Positions 1 through 8,035 of a stretch of DNA of 64,000 nucleotides are shown in pieces. A program made the position numbers and the translations under genes. Origin of the DNA: Hufsiella ginkgonis (GTDB lineage: Bacteria > Bacteroidota > Bacteroidia > Sphingobacteriales > Sphingobacteriaceae); contig NZ_WVHS01000001.1 in assembly GCF_009834915.1 (NCBI RefSeq), positions 868,001-932,000 on the forward strand. Direction: 5' to 3'. The notes beneath the pieces were generated by a model. That model was not told the origin of the DNA. It saw only the letters and a program-made list of their open reading frames with translations, and did not search any database. Within the stretch, counting starts at the first letter, position 1; every line of letters begins with the position of its first letter.

Positions 1-649
1 AGCAAACATACGAGATCAGGAACGCCACGTACATCCCCAGGAACATTTTCCAGAAAAGCCCCATGGCGTCGCGCACGATGCCGATGCGCACCCGGTAGCT
101 GCTGTACTCGGTATGCGGCGTATCGATAGAAGCATCGCCAAAGGCGGTTTCGTATTCCTTTATCCCGCTGGATATATTGAGGCTGTCGATCGTCCAGCCG
201 CGTAAGGTGAACCGCGGATCAAAGTGCTTCCCGGGCGTATCGGCCGCAAACACCAGGGCGCTCGCATCATATTGCGAATTTTCAATAGAAAGACGGAGCT
301 TTTGGCGGTCGAAGGGGAAATTATCGATCACCCACGAATCTTTCATCACGCACTGCAGCTTCATCAGCTGGTAAACCTGCCCGCCGGTAGTATCTGTTGT
401 AGAAAACGACTGTACCACTGTTTTGGCGGCCGGCACTTCCAGGTTGTGCAGGAAATCGAAATCACGGTTCTTATATTTGAGCCAGAGCCAAAAGGAAATG
501 GTGTACTCTTTCTGCTTAAAGTCGATATCGTGGATAGAAGTGATGTAGATCCCCGTGCGCACCGTATCAGGCACGCGCGACTGCGGCAACGCGCTGCCCG
601 TAAAAATGAAAACGAATAGAAAAATAATGCCGGCCGCTTTCCTGTACAT
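1..649 (-). CDS. Pentameric ligand-gated ion channel homologue (Cys-loop type), 5' part only
   Basis: The frame starts at ATG 649-647 and stays open to the left edge (216 codons seen). Residues 1-22 look like a signal peptide. The rest matches the beta-sandwich extracellular domain of prokaryotic pentameric channels: a WLWLKY strand near 54-59, the hallmark FPFDRQKL at 111-118 (compare FPFDRQQF in GLIC), then YRVRIGIVRD leading into a first membrane helix from about residue 196. As in other bacterial members, no Cys-loop disulfide pair is evident. Known members are cation- or anion-conducting channels of the cytoplasmic membrane, with the ligand-binding domain in the periplasm. The pore helices M2-M4 lie outside the window, so channel function is inferred. 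It could instead be a ligand-binding domain fused to a different membrane module. The gene is divergent from the arginine operon. Confidence 0.72.
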   Translation of the reverse strand, partial: MYRKAAGIIFLFVFIFTGSALPQSRVPDTVRTGIYITSIHDIDFKQKEYTISFWLWLKYKNRDFDFLHNLEVPAAKTVVQSFSTTDTTGGQVYQLMKLQCVMKDSWVIDNFPFDRQKLRLSIENSQYDASALVFAADTPGKHFDPRFTLRGWTIDSLNISSGIKEYETAFGDASIDTPHTEYSSYRVRIGIVRDAMGLFWKMFLGMYVAFLISYVC

Positions 650-826
650 GGTGTTTTTGCAAGTAATATTACGCGCAGATCTACCCCTAAAATACAAAAT
701 ACTGCCCGATTGTTTTAGTTTGCACACGCGTTGACAAGCCTGTAGTATGCCCTTCAAAAATGTGCAACTGCGTACCTTCCGGAAGGGCCCCCAACCCGAT
801 TTTTACATTTTATCGAAAAAACCTGC

Positions 827-857
827 TTGCAATACCCAAAAATTATTAGAACTTTTG
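827..857 (+). promoter_or_regulatory. Putative promoter of the arginine operon
   Basis: TTG at 827-829 and AACTTTTG at 850-857 are separated by 20 bases. This fits the Bacteroidota pattern TTTG-N19-20-TAnnTTTG except for the first base of the -7 box. A transcript would start near 863 and carry a leader of about 300 nt before the acyltransferase start at 1163. Inferred from pattern only. Confidence 0.4.
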
Positions 858-896
858 CACCTTCAATTAGTAAGATAATTCACTGTAAGTCAAACC

Positions 897-1037
897 ATGA
901 TGAACACATCTGCTTACATACCTGCTTCGATAGTAACGGCCCGCACCGGGTACGTGCTTGTTGCGGCCTGTTGTGAAACATCACAGAGTGAAAAGCTGGT
1001 ATTGAGACAGCGACGACCATTCATGCCCAGGGTTTGA
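897..1037 (+). CDS. Possible 46-residue leader peptide with an arginine-rich tail
   Basis: A short open frame begins with two adjacent ATG codons (897 and 900) and ends with TGA at 1035-1037. Its C-terminal part reads RQRRPFMPRV, with four arginines in nine residues, and it lies in the leader of an arginine biosynthesis operon. This is the arrangement expected of an attenuation-type or arrest-type leader peptide, but I see no clear terminator hairpin with a U-tract between it and position 1163. It may be a chance frame. Confidence 0.25.
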   Translation: MMNTSAYIPASIVTARTGYVLVAACCETSQSEKLVLRQRRPFMPRV

Positions 1038-1162
1038 TTACCGGCATTTCCCCAAACACATTCCGCATTCGGCGGTTCCTGTAGTATAAGCAATTAATTT
1101 GATCACAATAAAAGACTAAAAGCGTAGTCTTTTCCGCCTCAAAACGGATTTTCTATACGAAG

Positions 1163-1855
1163 ATGGAAGAAAACAATTTTGTTGTAATTCCTGCAACAGA
1201 ACAACATACCGGTTACGCGCAGCAGATCGTTGATGAAATGGAAGAATCTGCAAAAGCCCGCGGTACCGGGATCGCACGCCGTTCACCCGATTACGTGGCG
1301 CAAAAAATGCTCGAAGGCAAAGCAGTGATCGCACTTCATAACGACGGCAGGTGGGCAGGCTTCTGCTACATCGAAACCTGGGGACACGGTGAATTCGTTG
1401 CCAACTCCGGCCTGATCGTTAACCCGCAGTTCCGCAAATCCGGCCTTGCCAAAGCCATCAAGAAAAGAATATTTGCGCTTTCGCGCGAAAAATATCCCGA
1501 CGCCAAGATCTTCGGTCTTACTACCGGCCTTGCCGTGATGAAGATTAACTCGGAGCTGGGTTACGAACCTGTTACCTATTCGGAGCTGACTACCGACGAG
1601 AACTTCTGGAAAGGGTGCCAAAGCTGTGTTAACTTCGATATACTTACCATGAAAGAGCGCAAAAATTGCCTTTGCACCGCAATGCTCTGGGACCCCGTTG
1701 AAAAACAAAAGGAGATCGAGGAGAAAATACGCCTTGCCGAAGAAGAAAAACGCCGCATCGCCGAAGAGCTGATGACCAAGGTTTCGAGAAAACAGACACT
1801 GCTCGAACGCGTGGAGGAGAAGCTCCGCGATTCACTGAAACTCATGCTTACCTAA
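1163..1855 (+). CDS. GNAT acyltransferase, probable N-acyl-glutamate synthase
   Basis: A GNAT-fold protein of 230 residues. The acyl-CoA binding loop is QFRKSGLA at 89-96, following the LIVNP strand, and a charged coiled-coil tail covers about 175-225. It is the first gene of the arginine cluster, and the cluster has no recognisable argA or argJ, so it most likely makes N-acetyl- or N-succinylglutamate, the first committed intermediate. That assignment rests on family placement in Bacteroidota arginine clusters and on context. The acyl donor cannot be read from the sequence. Two CxxC-like pairs (CQSC and CLC, near 153-170) could bind metal. argG follows 78 bases downstream. Confidence 0.72.
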   Translation: MEENNFVVIPATEQHTGYAQQIVDEMEESAKARGTGIARRSPDYVAQKMLEGKAVIALHNDGRWAGFCYIETWGHGEFVANSGLIVNPQFRKSGLAKAIKKRIFALSREKYPDAKIFGLTTGLAVMKINSELGYEPVTYSELTTDENFWKGCQSCVNFDILTMKERKNCLCTAMLWDPVEKQKEIEEKIRLAEEEKRRIAEELMTKVSRKQTLLERVEEKLRDSLKLMLT

Positions 1856-1933
1856 TCATAATTTTATAACCCGGCTTAACCGAGGCTTGCCAATCCGGGC
1901 TTGCAGGAGAAAGCCACCAGCCATCAGCTAGTA

Positions 1934-3139
1934 ATGAAGAAAAAAGTTGTTCTCGCATTCAGCGGAGGTTTAGACACCTCATTTTGCTGCATTTATTTAA
2001 CACAGGACCGCGGGCTCGAGGTGCATTCCGTGATCGTAAATACCGGCGGCTTTTCCGAAGAAGAGCTTAAAACCATTGAAGAACGTGCTTATGCTTTGGG
2101 TGTGGCCTCTCATTCGGTGGTCGACGAAACCGAAAGCTACTACCAGGACTGCATCCGCTTCCTGGTGTACGGCAATGTGCTAAAAAATGCCACTTACCCG
2201 CTTTCTGTTAGTGCGGAACGTGTGAGCCAGGCTACCGCGATTGCCGGCTATGCCAAAAAGATCGGCGCGGAATACGTGGCCCACGGCTCCACCGGCGCCG
2301 GGAACGACCAGGTTCGTTTCGATATGATCTTCAATATCCTGATCCCCGGGGTAGAGATCATTACGCCTATCCGCGACCTCAAACTGAGCCGCGAAGCTGA
2401 GATCGAATACCTTAAAAATCATGGGGTAGAGTACAGCGCCGAGAAAGCGCGTTATTCCATTAACAAGGGCATCTGGGGAACTTCCGTAGGCGGAAAGGAA
2501 ACCTTAACCTCGCATGATACGCTCCCGGAAGAAGCCTGGCCTACGCAGGTAAGCGAAACCGAGCCGCGTAAGATCGAGCTGTCGTTCGAAAAGGGTGAGC
2601 TCGTGGGCCTCGACGGAGAAGCGATGCCGCCGGTAAAAGCCATCCAGCAACTGCAGGCCATTGCACAGCCGTACGGCATCGGCCGCGATATCCATGTGGG
2701 CGATACCATTATCGGCATTAAAGGGCGTGTCGGTTTCGAGGCAGCTGCCCCGGTTATCATCATTAAGGCACACCACACGCTCGAAAAACACACCTTAACC
2801 AAATGGCAGTTAAGCTGGAAGGACCAACTGGCCTCGTTTTATGGCAACTGGCTGCATGAGGGCCAATTCCACGACCCCATCATGCGCGATATCGAAGCCT
2901 TTTTAGCCAGCACGCAGGATAAAGTGAGCGGCAAAGTATTCGTAAAGCTGATGCCTTATCGTTTCCAGGTACTTGGCATCGAATCGGCACACGACCTGAT
3001 GTCGGCCAAATTCGGCAGCTACGGGGAAATGAACAATGCCTGGACCGGCGAAGACGTAAAAGGGTTTTCCAAGATCTTCGGTAACCAGGTAATGATCTGG
3101 CATAAAGTGAACGCGGATAAAGCGCAGGCGGAAGATTGA
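1934..3139 (+). CDS. argG: Argininosuccinate synthase
   Basis: This 401-residue enzyme joins citrulline and aspartate using ATP to give argininosuccinate, the penultimate step of arginine synthesis, in the cytoplasm. The N-terminal ATP-pyrophosphatase loop AFSGGLDTS sits at residues 8-16, and the length is normal for the family. I chose ATG 1934 because it places this loop at the usual distance from the N terminus. The frame is also open from ATG 1901, which would add 11 non-conserved residues. The short gap upstream carries a CAGCCATCAGCTA motif like other intergenic repeats here. Confidence 0.95.
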   Translation: MKKKVVLAFSGGLDTSFCCIYLTQDRGLEVHSVIVNTGGFSEEELKTIEERAYALGVASHSVVDETESYYQDCIRFLVYGNVLKNATYPLSVSAERVSQATAIAGYAKKIGAEYVAHGSTGAGNDQVRFDMIFNILIPGVEIITPIRDLKLSREAEIEYLKNHGVEYSAEKARYSINKGIWGTSVGGKETLTSHDTLPEEAWPTQVSETEPRKIELSFEKGELVGLDGEAMPPVKAIQQLQAIAQPYGIGRDIHVGDTIIGIKGRVGFEAAAPVIIIKAHHTLEKHTLTKWQLSWKDQLASFYGNWLHEGQFHDPIMRDIEAFLASTQDKVSGKVFVKLMPYRFQVLGIESAHDLMSAKFGSYGEMNNAWTGEDVKGFSKIFGNQVMIWHKVNADKAQAED

Positions 3140-3208
3140 TGGATTTCGCTTACGGGTGCATGATATAAAATAAGTTCTTTTTCATAACACATACGTGCTT
3201 TCTGCTTT

Positions 3209-3574
3209 ATGGTTTTGCCTGAAAATGTATTTTCCACTGCTACCGTCATCCCCTATAAATGGGGAGCTGATTGCCTCGGCTGGAACTTTATACAGCAGCC
3301 CGGCGCAGCGGTAAAACAGGAGCGCATGCCGCCGGGAACCTCAGAAATACTGCACTACCACGAGTTCGCGCAGCAGTTCTTTTTTATCCTGGCGGGAACT
3401 GCGGTTTTCGAGGTAGATGGCATCGAAACCATTGTTGGAAAACAGCAGGGATTCTCCGTCCTCCCGGGAGCGAAACATAAAATAACGAACCCGGTAAAGG
3501 AGGAATTGGAATTTATCCTGTTCTCTTTTCCTTCTGCGGACGGCGACCGGATTGAATGCGGCGAGCCGCTTTAA
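3209..3574 (+). CDS. Cupin-domain protein
   Basis: A 121-residue single-domain cupin. Motif 1 is visible as HYHEFAQQFFFILAG (metal ligands H, H and E, about 49-63) and motif 2 as LPGAKHKITNP (about 84-94). Such small cupins bind a metal and act as enzymes or sensors for small metabolites; the substrate is not predictable here. It lies between argG and argC in the same direction and ends 11 bases before the argC start, so it is probably co-transcribed. A role in arginine metabolism is possible but is inferred only from position. Confidence 0.8.
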   Translation: MVLPENVFSTATVIPYKWGADCLGWNFIQQPGAAVKQERMPPGTSEILHYHEFAQQFFFILAGTAVFEVDGIETIVGKQQGFSVLPGAKHKITNPVKEELEFILFSFPSADGDRIECGEPL

Positions 3575-3584
3575 CTTAAATAAA

Positions 3585-4619
3585 ATGAACACGATCATAA
3601 AAGCCGGGATCATTGGCGGCGCTGGTTATACCGGTGGTGAGCTGCTGCGGATCCTGGTAAATCATCCGCAGGCTGAAATCGCTTTTGTGAACAGCAACAG
3701 CAATGCCGGCAACTATTTATACGATGTACATACCGACCTGCTGGGCGATACCGACCTAAAGTTTACGGATAAGATACTGCAGGATATCGATGTACTTTTT
3801 CTTTGTGTGGGACACGGTGACGCAAAAAAGTTGCTGGCCGCCCACCCGATAAACCAACGTGTCAAAATAATTGACCTGAGCCAGGATTTCAGGCTATCCC
3901 CCGCGGTCTTTCATCAACCCGGGACTGCGGTGGGCGATACCGCCGGGGACAGGAATTTCGTATACGGTCTCCCCGAGCTGAACCGCCACGCGATTAAAGA
4001 AGCCGCTAATATTGCCAACCCGGGCTGTTTCGCTACCTGCATCCAGCTGGGCCTGCTGCCACTTGCCGGTAAAGGATCGCTAACCGCCGATGTCCACATT
4101 AACGCAACTACGGGATCTACGGGGGCCGGACAAAGTTTATCTGCAACCTCGCATTTTACCTGGCGTAACAACAACCTTTCTGTTTACAAAGCCTTCGAAC
4201 ACCAACACTTGCGGGAGATTAAACAGTCGCTGAACCAATTGCAGGCGGGGGCTTATCCTCCTTCGGAGGACGCAGGAGGATTAAACTTCATCCCGCAGCG
4301 CGGAGATTTTACCAGGGGGATCCTGGCCGCCATGTATACCGAAAGCTCACTCACCTTACAAGAAGCGGAGAAACTGTACCAGGATTTCTATGCCAGCCAC
4401 CCGTTCACTCACATCAGCAAGAAAAACATCGACCTTAAACAGGTGGTAAATACCAATAAGTGCTTTATTCACCTGGAAAAACATGGCGATAAGCTATTCA
4501 TCATCAGCATCATAGATAACCTGTTAAAAGGTGCGAGCGGCCAGGCGGTGCAGAATATGAACCTGCTTTTCGGGCTGGAAGAAACCATGGGATTGAAACT
4601 GAAAGCACCCGCTTTCTAG
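3585..4619 (+). CDS. argC: N-acyl-gamma-glutamyl-phosphate reductase
   Basis: A 344-residue NADP-dependent reductase that turns N-acylglutamyl-phosphate into the semialdehyde. The N-terminal dinucleotide loop GGAGYTGGELLR begins near residue 10, the catalytic cysteine is C148 in NPGCFAT, and TGSTGAG follows. The length is typical. I chose ATG 3585 (MNTIIKAGIIGG). The frame is open 11 codons further upstream, but that start would overlap the cupin gene. The natural acyl group may be acetyl or succinyl (see the carbamoyltransferase at 6367). Confidence 0.94.
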   Translation: MNTIIKAGIIGGAGYTGGELLRILVNHPQAEIAFVNSNSNAGNYLYDVHTDLLGDTDLKFTDKILQDIDVLFLCVGHGDAKKLLAAHPINQRVKIIDLSQDFRLSPAVFHQPGTAVGDTAGDRNFVYGLPELNRHAIKEAANIANPGCFATCIQLGLLPLAGKGSLTADVHINATTGSTGAGQSLSATSHFTWRNNNLSVYKAFEHQHLREIKQSLNQLQAGAYPPSEDAGGLNFIPQRGDFTRGILAAMYTESSLTLQEAEKLYQDFYASHPFTHISKKNIDLKQVVNTNKCFIHLEKHGDKLFIISIIDNLLKGASGQAVQNMNLLFGLEETMGLKLKAPAF

Positions 4620-4632
4620 AAATTAACTAAAA

Positions 4633-5763
4633 ATGAAACTCTTCGACGTATATCCACTCAACGATATTGAAATTGTAAAAGCCCTCGAAAGTACAGTCTG
4701 GGATGCTGATGGCACCGACTACCTCGACCTCTATGGCGGTCATGCGGTGATCTCCGTCGGGCATACCCATCCCCACACGGTGAAACGCTTAACCGACCAG
4801 CTTCACCAGGTGGGCTTTTACTCCAACTCGGTGAAAATTTCCCTGCAGAACCAGCTGGCTGAAAAGCTCGGACAAGTTTCGGGAAAAACCGACTACCAGT
4901 TATTCCTGGTCAACTCAGGCGCAGAAGCAAACGAGAACGCGTTGAAACTCGCCTCGTTTTATAACGGCCGCAAAAAAGTGATCGCATTTAAAGGGGCGTT
5001 CCACGGGCGCACCTCGCTGGCTGTATCGGCCACCGATAACCCGAAGATCATTGCGCCGGTTAACGAAACAGAAAATGTTATGTTCCTGCCATTTAACGAC
5101 ATCGGTGCATTGGAGAACGCATTCGCGGAATCTGGCAGCGAGATCTCTTCCGTGATCATAGAGGGAATCCAGGGCGTGGGCGGCATCAGGGAGGCTTCTG
5201 CCGCATTCCTGCAAACGATCCGGTCGCTTTGCGACCAGCACGACGCGGTGTTTATTGCCGATTCCGTGCAATGCGGCTACGGCAGAACGGGTTTATTTTA
5301 TTCGCATGACGTTGCAGGCATCAACGCAGATATCTATTCCATGGCTAAGGGCATGGGTAACGGGTTCCCGGTAGGTGCGATCTCTATCGCCCCGAAGTTT
5401 AAACCGTGGTATGGTATGCTGGGCACCACTTTTGGCGGCAATCATTTAGCCTGCGCCGTTTCGCTGGCGGTACTCGAGGTGATTGAACAGGATAACCTGA
5501 TGGCAAATGCGGCATCGGTAGGAGACTACCTCATCACGGAACTGAAAAAATTTGACAAGGTTAACGAAATACGCGGACGGGGGCTGATGATCGGCATCGA
5601 CCTTCCCGATGAGCTTGCATCCGTGAAAAAGAACCTGCTGTATAAGCACCATATTTTCACCGGGGAGGCGAAACCGAATGTGATCAGGCTGCTCCCGGCC
5701 CTAAATTTAACGAAAGCGAATGCAGACAGGTTCCTGGAAGCATTAGCGGAGGAACTAAAGTAA
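4633..5763 (+). CDS. argD: N-acyl-ornithine aminotransferase
   Basis: A class III PLP-dependent aminotransferase of 376 residues that converts the N-acylglutamate semialdehyde to N-acyl-ornithine. The PLP lysine is K239 in SMAKGMGNG, preceded by the aspartate motif FIADSVQCGYGRTG. An N-terminal GGHAVISVGHTHP stretch and the NSGAEANENALKLA phosphate-binding segment are both present. It follows argC by 13 bases and precedes the secreted-protein gene by one base, consistent with one operon. Confidence 0.94.
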   Translation: MKLFDVYPLNDIEIVKALESTVWDADGTDYLDLYGGHAVISVGHTHPHTVKRLTDQLHQVGFYSNSVKISLQNQLAEKLGQVSGKTDYQLFLVNSGAEANENALKLASFYNGRKKVIAFKGAFHGRTSLAVSATDNPKIIAPVNETENVMFLPFNDIGALENAFAESGSEISSVIIEGIQGVGGIREASAAFLQTIRSLCDQHDAVFIADSVQCGYGRTGLFYSHDVAGINADIYSMAKGMGNGFPVGAISIAPKFKPWYGMLGTTFGGNHLACAVSLAVLEVIEQDNLMANAASVGDYLITELKKFDKVNEIRGRGLMIGIDLPDELASVKKNLLYKHHIFTGEAKPNVIRLLPALNLTKANADRFLEALAEELK

Positions 5764-5764
5764 T

Positions 5765-6370
5765 ATGAAAAAATGGATCGCCATCGTGCTCGGATCGCTT
5801 TTTGCGAAGGCGGGCATAGCGCAGGAATATTACGTAACTATGAAAGGCGATACCGTTCGTGGCGAGATTAAATCATTCGACAAAAATGGGATCAGGTTCA
5901 AGCCGGAAGACGGCCCGGCTGCCCAAAAAGTGCCGATCGGGGATGTGAAAGCATTTTACGATAAAAAAGATAAAAGCGTATACTTCAGGCAATACCTTCC
6001 CGACGTTAAAGACGATGTTTTTGTGAAGCTGCTCGAGGACGGCAGGATCAGGTTATACGAACGCCTGGATCTGCAAATGCGGTTTGGTGCTCCCACTTTT
6101 GGTTTCGGAGGGATCAGTGTGGGGGGAATGAACCAATCTAAACAGAAAAATTGGTATGCTTCCAAAGACGGCAAACCCCTGGAAGAAGTAAAAACCAGCG
6201 AACTGCTTAAATCCAAGTCCCGGTCTGAACGTAAGGATTCTTTTTACAGCCTGTTTGACGACGACCCGGATATGATGGAGGTCGTAAAAAAGTCGGGGCA
6301 ATTTGGCTTCGACGATATCAGGAAGTTTATTAAACAGTATAACGAACTCAACCCGGTTAAATCAAAATGA
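5765..6370 (+). CDS. Secreted protein of unknown function inside the arginine operon
   Basis: A 201-residue protein with a cleavable-looking signal peptide (MKKWIAIVLGSLFAKAGIAQ, cut after about residue 19). The mature part opens with YYVTMKGDTVRGEIKSFDK, a strand-rich start seen in many Bacteroidota periplasmic proteins of unknown function. A Gly-rich stretch (FGAPTFGFGGISVGG, about 102-116) and a charged C-terminal half follow. I recognise no catalytic motif. It starts one base after argD and its TGA overlaps the next ATG (ATGA at 6367-6370), so translation is probably coupled. Why a secreted protein sits between two cytoplasmic arginine enzymes is unclear. Confidence 0.8.
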   Translation: MKKWIAIVLGSLFAKAGIAQEYYVTMKGDTVRGEIKSFDKNGIRFKPEDGPAAQKVPIGDVKAFYDKKDKSVYFRQYLPDVKDDVFVKLLEDGRIRLYERLDLQMRFGAPTFGFGGISVGGMNQSKQKNWYASKDGKPLEEVKTSELLKSKSRSERKDSFYSLFDDDPDMMEVVKKSGQFGFDDIRKFIKQYNELNPVKSK

Positions 6371-7326
6371 AACTATTCTCTTCTGTGAACGACGTTGCGA
6401 ACGTTAGGCAGCTTGTGCAGGAAGCCCTCGATCTTAAGAAGTCGCCGTTTGCTTACCAGGACCTCGGCAAGAACAAAACGATCGGCCTGGTATTCCTGAA
6501 CCCCAGCCTTCGCACGCGCCTGAGTACCCAAAAAGCCGCCATGAACCTCGGTATGAGCGCCATGGTAATGAACATGGACAAGGAGGGCTGGGCGCTCGAA
6601 ACCCGCGACGGCGTGGTGATGAACGGCACCACCGTTGAACACATCCGCGAGGCCGCAGCCGTAATGGGCGAATACTGTGACATTTTAGGGTTGCGTTGTT
6701 TCCCCAAGCTGGAAGACCGCGGGGAGGATTACAGCGAGGACCTCTTTAACAAGTTCGTTAAATTTTGCGGTATCCCGGTGGTGAGCCTGGAAAGCGCGAC
6801 GCTGCATCCGCTGCAAAGTCTTACGGACCTGGTTACGATCACCGAAACCTGGAAAAATCCCGCCCGCAAACCAAGGGTAGTTTTAACCTGGGCGCCACAT
6901 GTTAAGGCACTCCCCCAGGCCGTTCCCAACTCGTTCGCCGAATGGATGTGCCGGGCACAACGAGACAACATGGTCGACTTTGTGATCACCCACCCCGAAG
7001 GTTACGGGCTGGCAGAGAAATTCACCCCGGGTGCGGCCATCAACTATAACCAGGATGAGGCACTGGCCGGGGCCGATTACGTGTATGTAAAGAATTGGTC
7101 TTCGTACCAGGATTACGGGAAAGTGATCCCCGTAACCGGGAACTGGATGATGGACCTTAACAAGCTCAGCCTGACAAATTCCGCGAAAGTAATGCATTGC
7201 CTGCCGGTGCGGCGCGATATCGAGCTGTCTTCCGAGATCCTTGATAGCCCCCACTCGCTGGTTGTCCACGAAGCCGGTAACCGGGTCTGGGCGGCGCAGG
7301 CGGTGTTGAAACAGATGCTTATGTAG
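6367..7326 (+). CDS. argF': N-acyl-L-ornithine carbamoyltransferase (AOTCase/SOTCase family)
   Basis: A 319-residue enzyme that carbamoylates N-acetyl- or N-succinyl-ornithine to the N-acyl-citrulline, replacing the usual ornithine carbamoyltransferase. Its carbamoyl-phosphate loop is NPSLRTRLST (45-54), and MHCLPVRR lies near 276-283. WAPHVKALPQAVPNSFAEWM is typical of the Bacteroides fragilis type. In that family residue 90 decides the substrate: Pro in the succinyl enzyme, Glu at the equivalent place in the Xanthomonas acetyl enzyme. Here the segment reads MNGTTVEHI, with Val at 90, so specificity is open. Its ATG overlaps the stop of the secreted-protein gene. Confidence 0.92.
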   Translation: MKLFSSVNDVANVRQLVQEALDLKKSPFAYQDLGKNKTIGLVFLNPSLRTRLSTQKAAMNLGMSAMVMNMDKEGWALETRDGVVMNGTTVEHIREAAAVMGEYCDILGLRCFPKLEDRGEDYSEDLFNKFVKFCGIPVVSLESATLHPLQSLTDLVTITETWKNPARKPRVVLTWAPHVKALPQAVPNSFAEWMCRAQRDNMVDFVITHPEGYGLAEKFTPGAAINYNQDEALAGADYVYVKNWSSYQDYGKVIPVTGNWMMDLNKLSLTNSAKVMHCLPVRRDIELSSEILDSPHSLVVHEAGNRVWAAQAVLKQMLM

Positions 7327-7420
7327 TTTCCAGTGATCAGTTGCCAGTTCCGGCGAGGCGTTTTAAAGGACTGATCACTAAAAACCGATCACTGAAACTG
7401 ACAACTCAAACCCTGCCACT
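7327..7420. repeat. Intergenic repeat cluster (AGTGATCAGT-type)
   Basis: The 94-base gap between the carbamoyltransferase and the PaiB-like gene is built from variants of one short word in both orientations: CAGTGATCAGTTGCCAGT, then ACTGATCACT, then GATCACTGAAACTGACAACT. The units can fold back on each other. Similar degenerate words occur in other gaps (near 1909, 33090, 50042, 50140). Confidence 0.5.
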
Positions 7421-8035
7421 ATGTACATTCCCAAAAACTACCTCCTCACCGATTTCGCTGCGATCACTTCATTTATGCAGCAATACAGTTTTGGCACGTT
7501 GGTATCGAATCACGAAAATATACCGGAAGCAACGCATATTCCTTTCGTGATAGAGGTGATTGGCGACCAGGTGCATATTTCTTCGCACATGGCACGGTCT
7601 AACCCGCAGGCCGCCCGCATGGAGAACCAGGAGGTGCTTATCATCTTCACAGAACCGCACGCCTATATTTCGCCCCGCCATTATGAGAAAGAGCAGAACG
7701 TGCCCACGTGGAATTACCTCGCTGTGCATGTTTACGGGCGGGTACAGGTTACCAACGATCCGCAGCGTAAGCAGGAACTTCTCGAAAAAATGATCGGCAC
7801 CTACGAAAAAGGCTATATGGAACAATGGAAACGACTACCCGAACAATTCAAAGCCAATAACATCAAAGGTATTACGGCCTTCGAAATCGAAATAACGGAT
7901 ATCCAGGCGAAGAATAAACTAAGCCAGAACAAAACAGAAACCGAGCGAAAAAGCATAATTTCGGAGCTCGGCAATAGCGGCGATACCAATGAACGGGATA
8001 TCGCCCGCTATATGTCGCAACTGGAAATCCGATGA
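7421..8035 (+). CDS. PaiB-like FMN-binding protein
   Basis: A 204-residue member of the PaiB family, often annotated as FMN-binding negative transcriptional regulator. It shows the split-barrel flavin-binding pattern: MYIPKNY at the N terminus, HIPFVIE, HMARSNPQA near 57-65, AYISPRHYE, VPTWNYLAVHVYG and a C-terminal GITAFEIEI segment. Known relatives influence protease gene expression in Bacillus; flavin binding is the better-supported property. It lies between two arginine genes and its stop overlaps the argB start (ATGA at 8032-8035), so coupled translation is likely. A regulatory or redox role in this pathway is only inferred. Confidence 0.85.
   Translation: MYIPKNYLLTDFAAITSFMQQYSFGTLVSNHENIPEATHIPFVIEVIGDQVHISSHMARSNPQAARMENQEVLIIFTEPHAYISPRHYEKEQNVPTWNYLAVHVYGRVQVTNDPQRKQELLEKMIGTYEKGYMEQWKRLPEQFKANNIKGITAFEIEITDIQAKNKLSQNKTETERKSIISELGNSGDTNERDIARYMSQLEIR

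Larger units (their letters stand above)
650..1162. other. Divergent intergenic region and arginine operon leader
   Basis: This 513-base stretch separates the channel gene (minus) from the arginine operon (plus). It contains the putative promoter at 827-857 and the short frame at 897-1037. The final 125 bases hold a small hairpin (CCGC-attc-GGCGG near 1065-1078) with no U-run. I see no tRNA and no riboswitch class I can name. Confidence 0.5.

Noticed and set aside
224-619. A 131-codon plus-strand frame at the left end
   Set aside because: It is antisense to the channel homologue, whose protein has a signal peptide and clear family motifs. The plus-strand product looks like random sequence.
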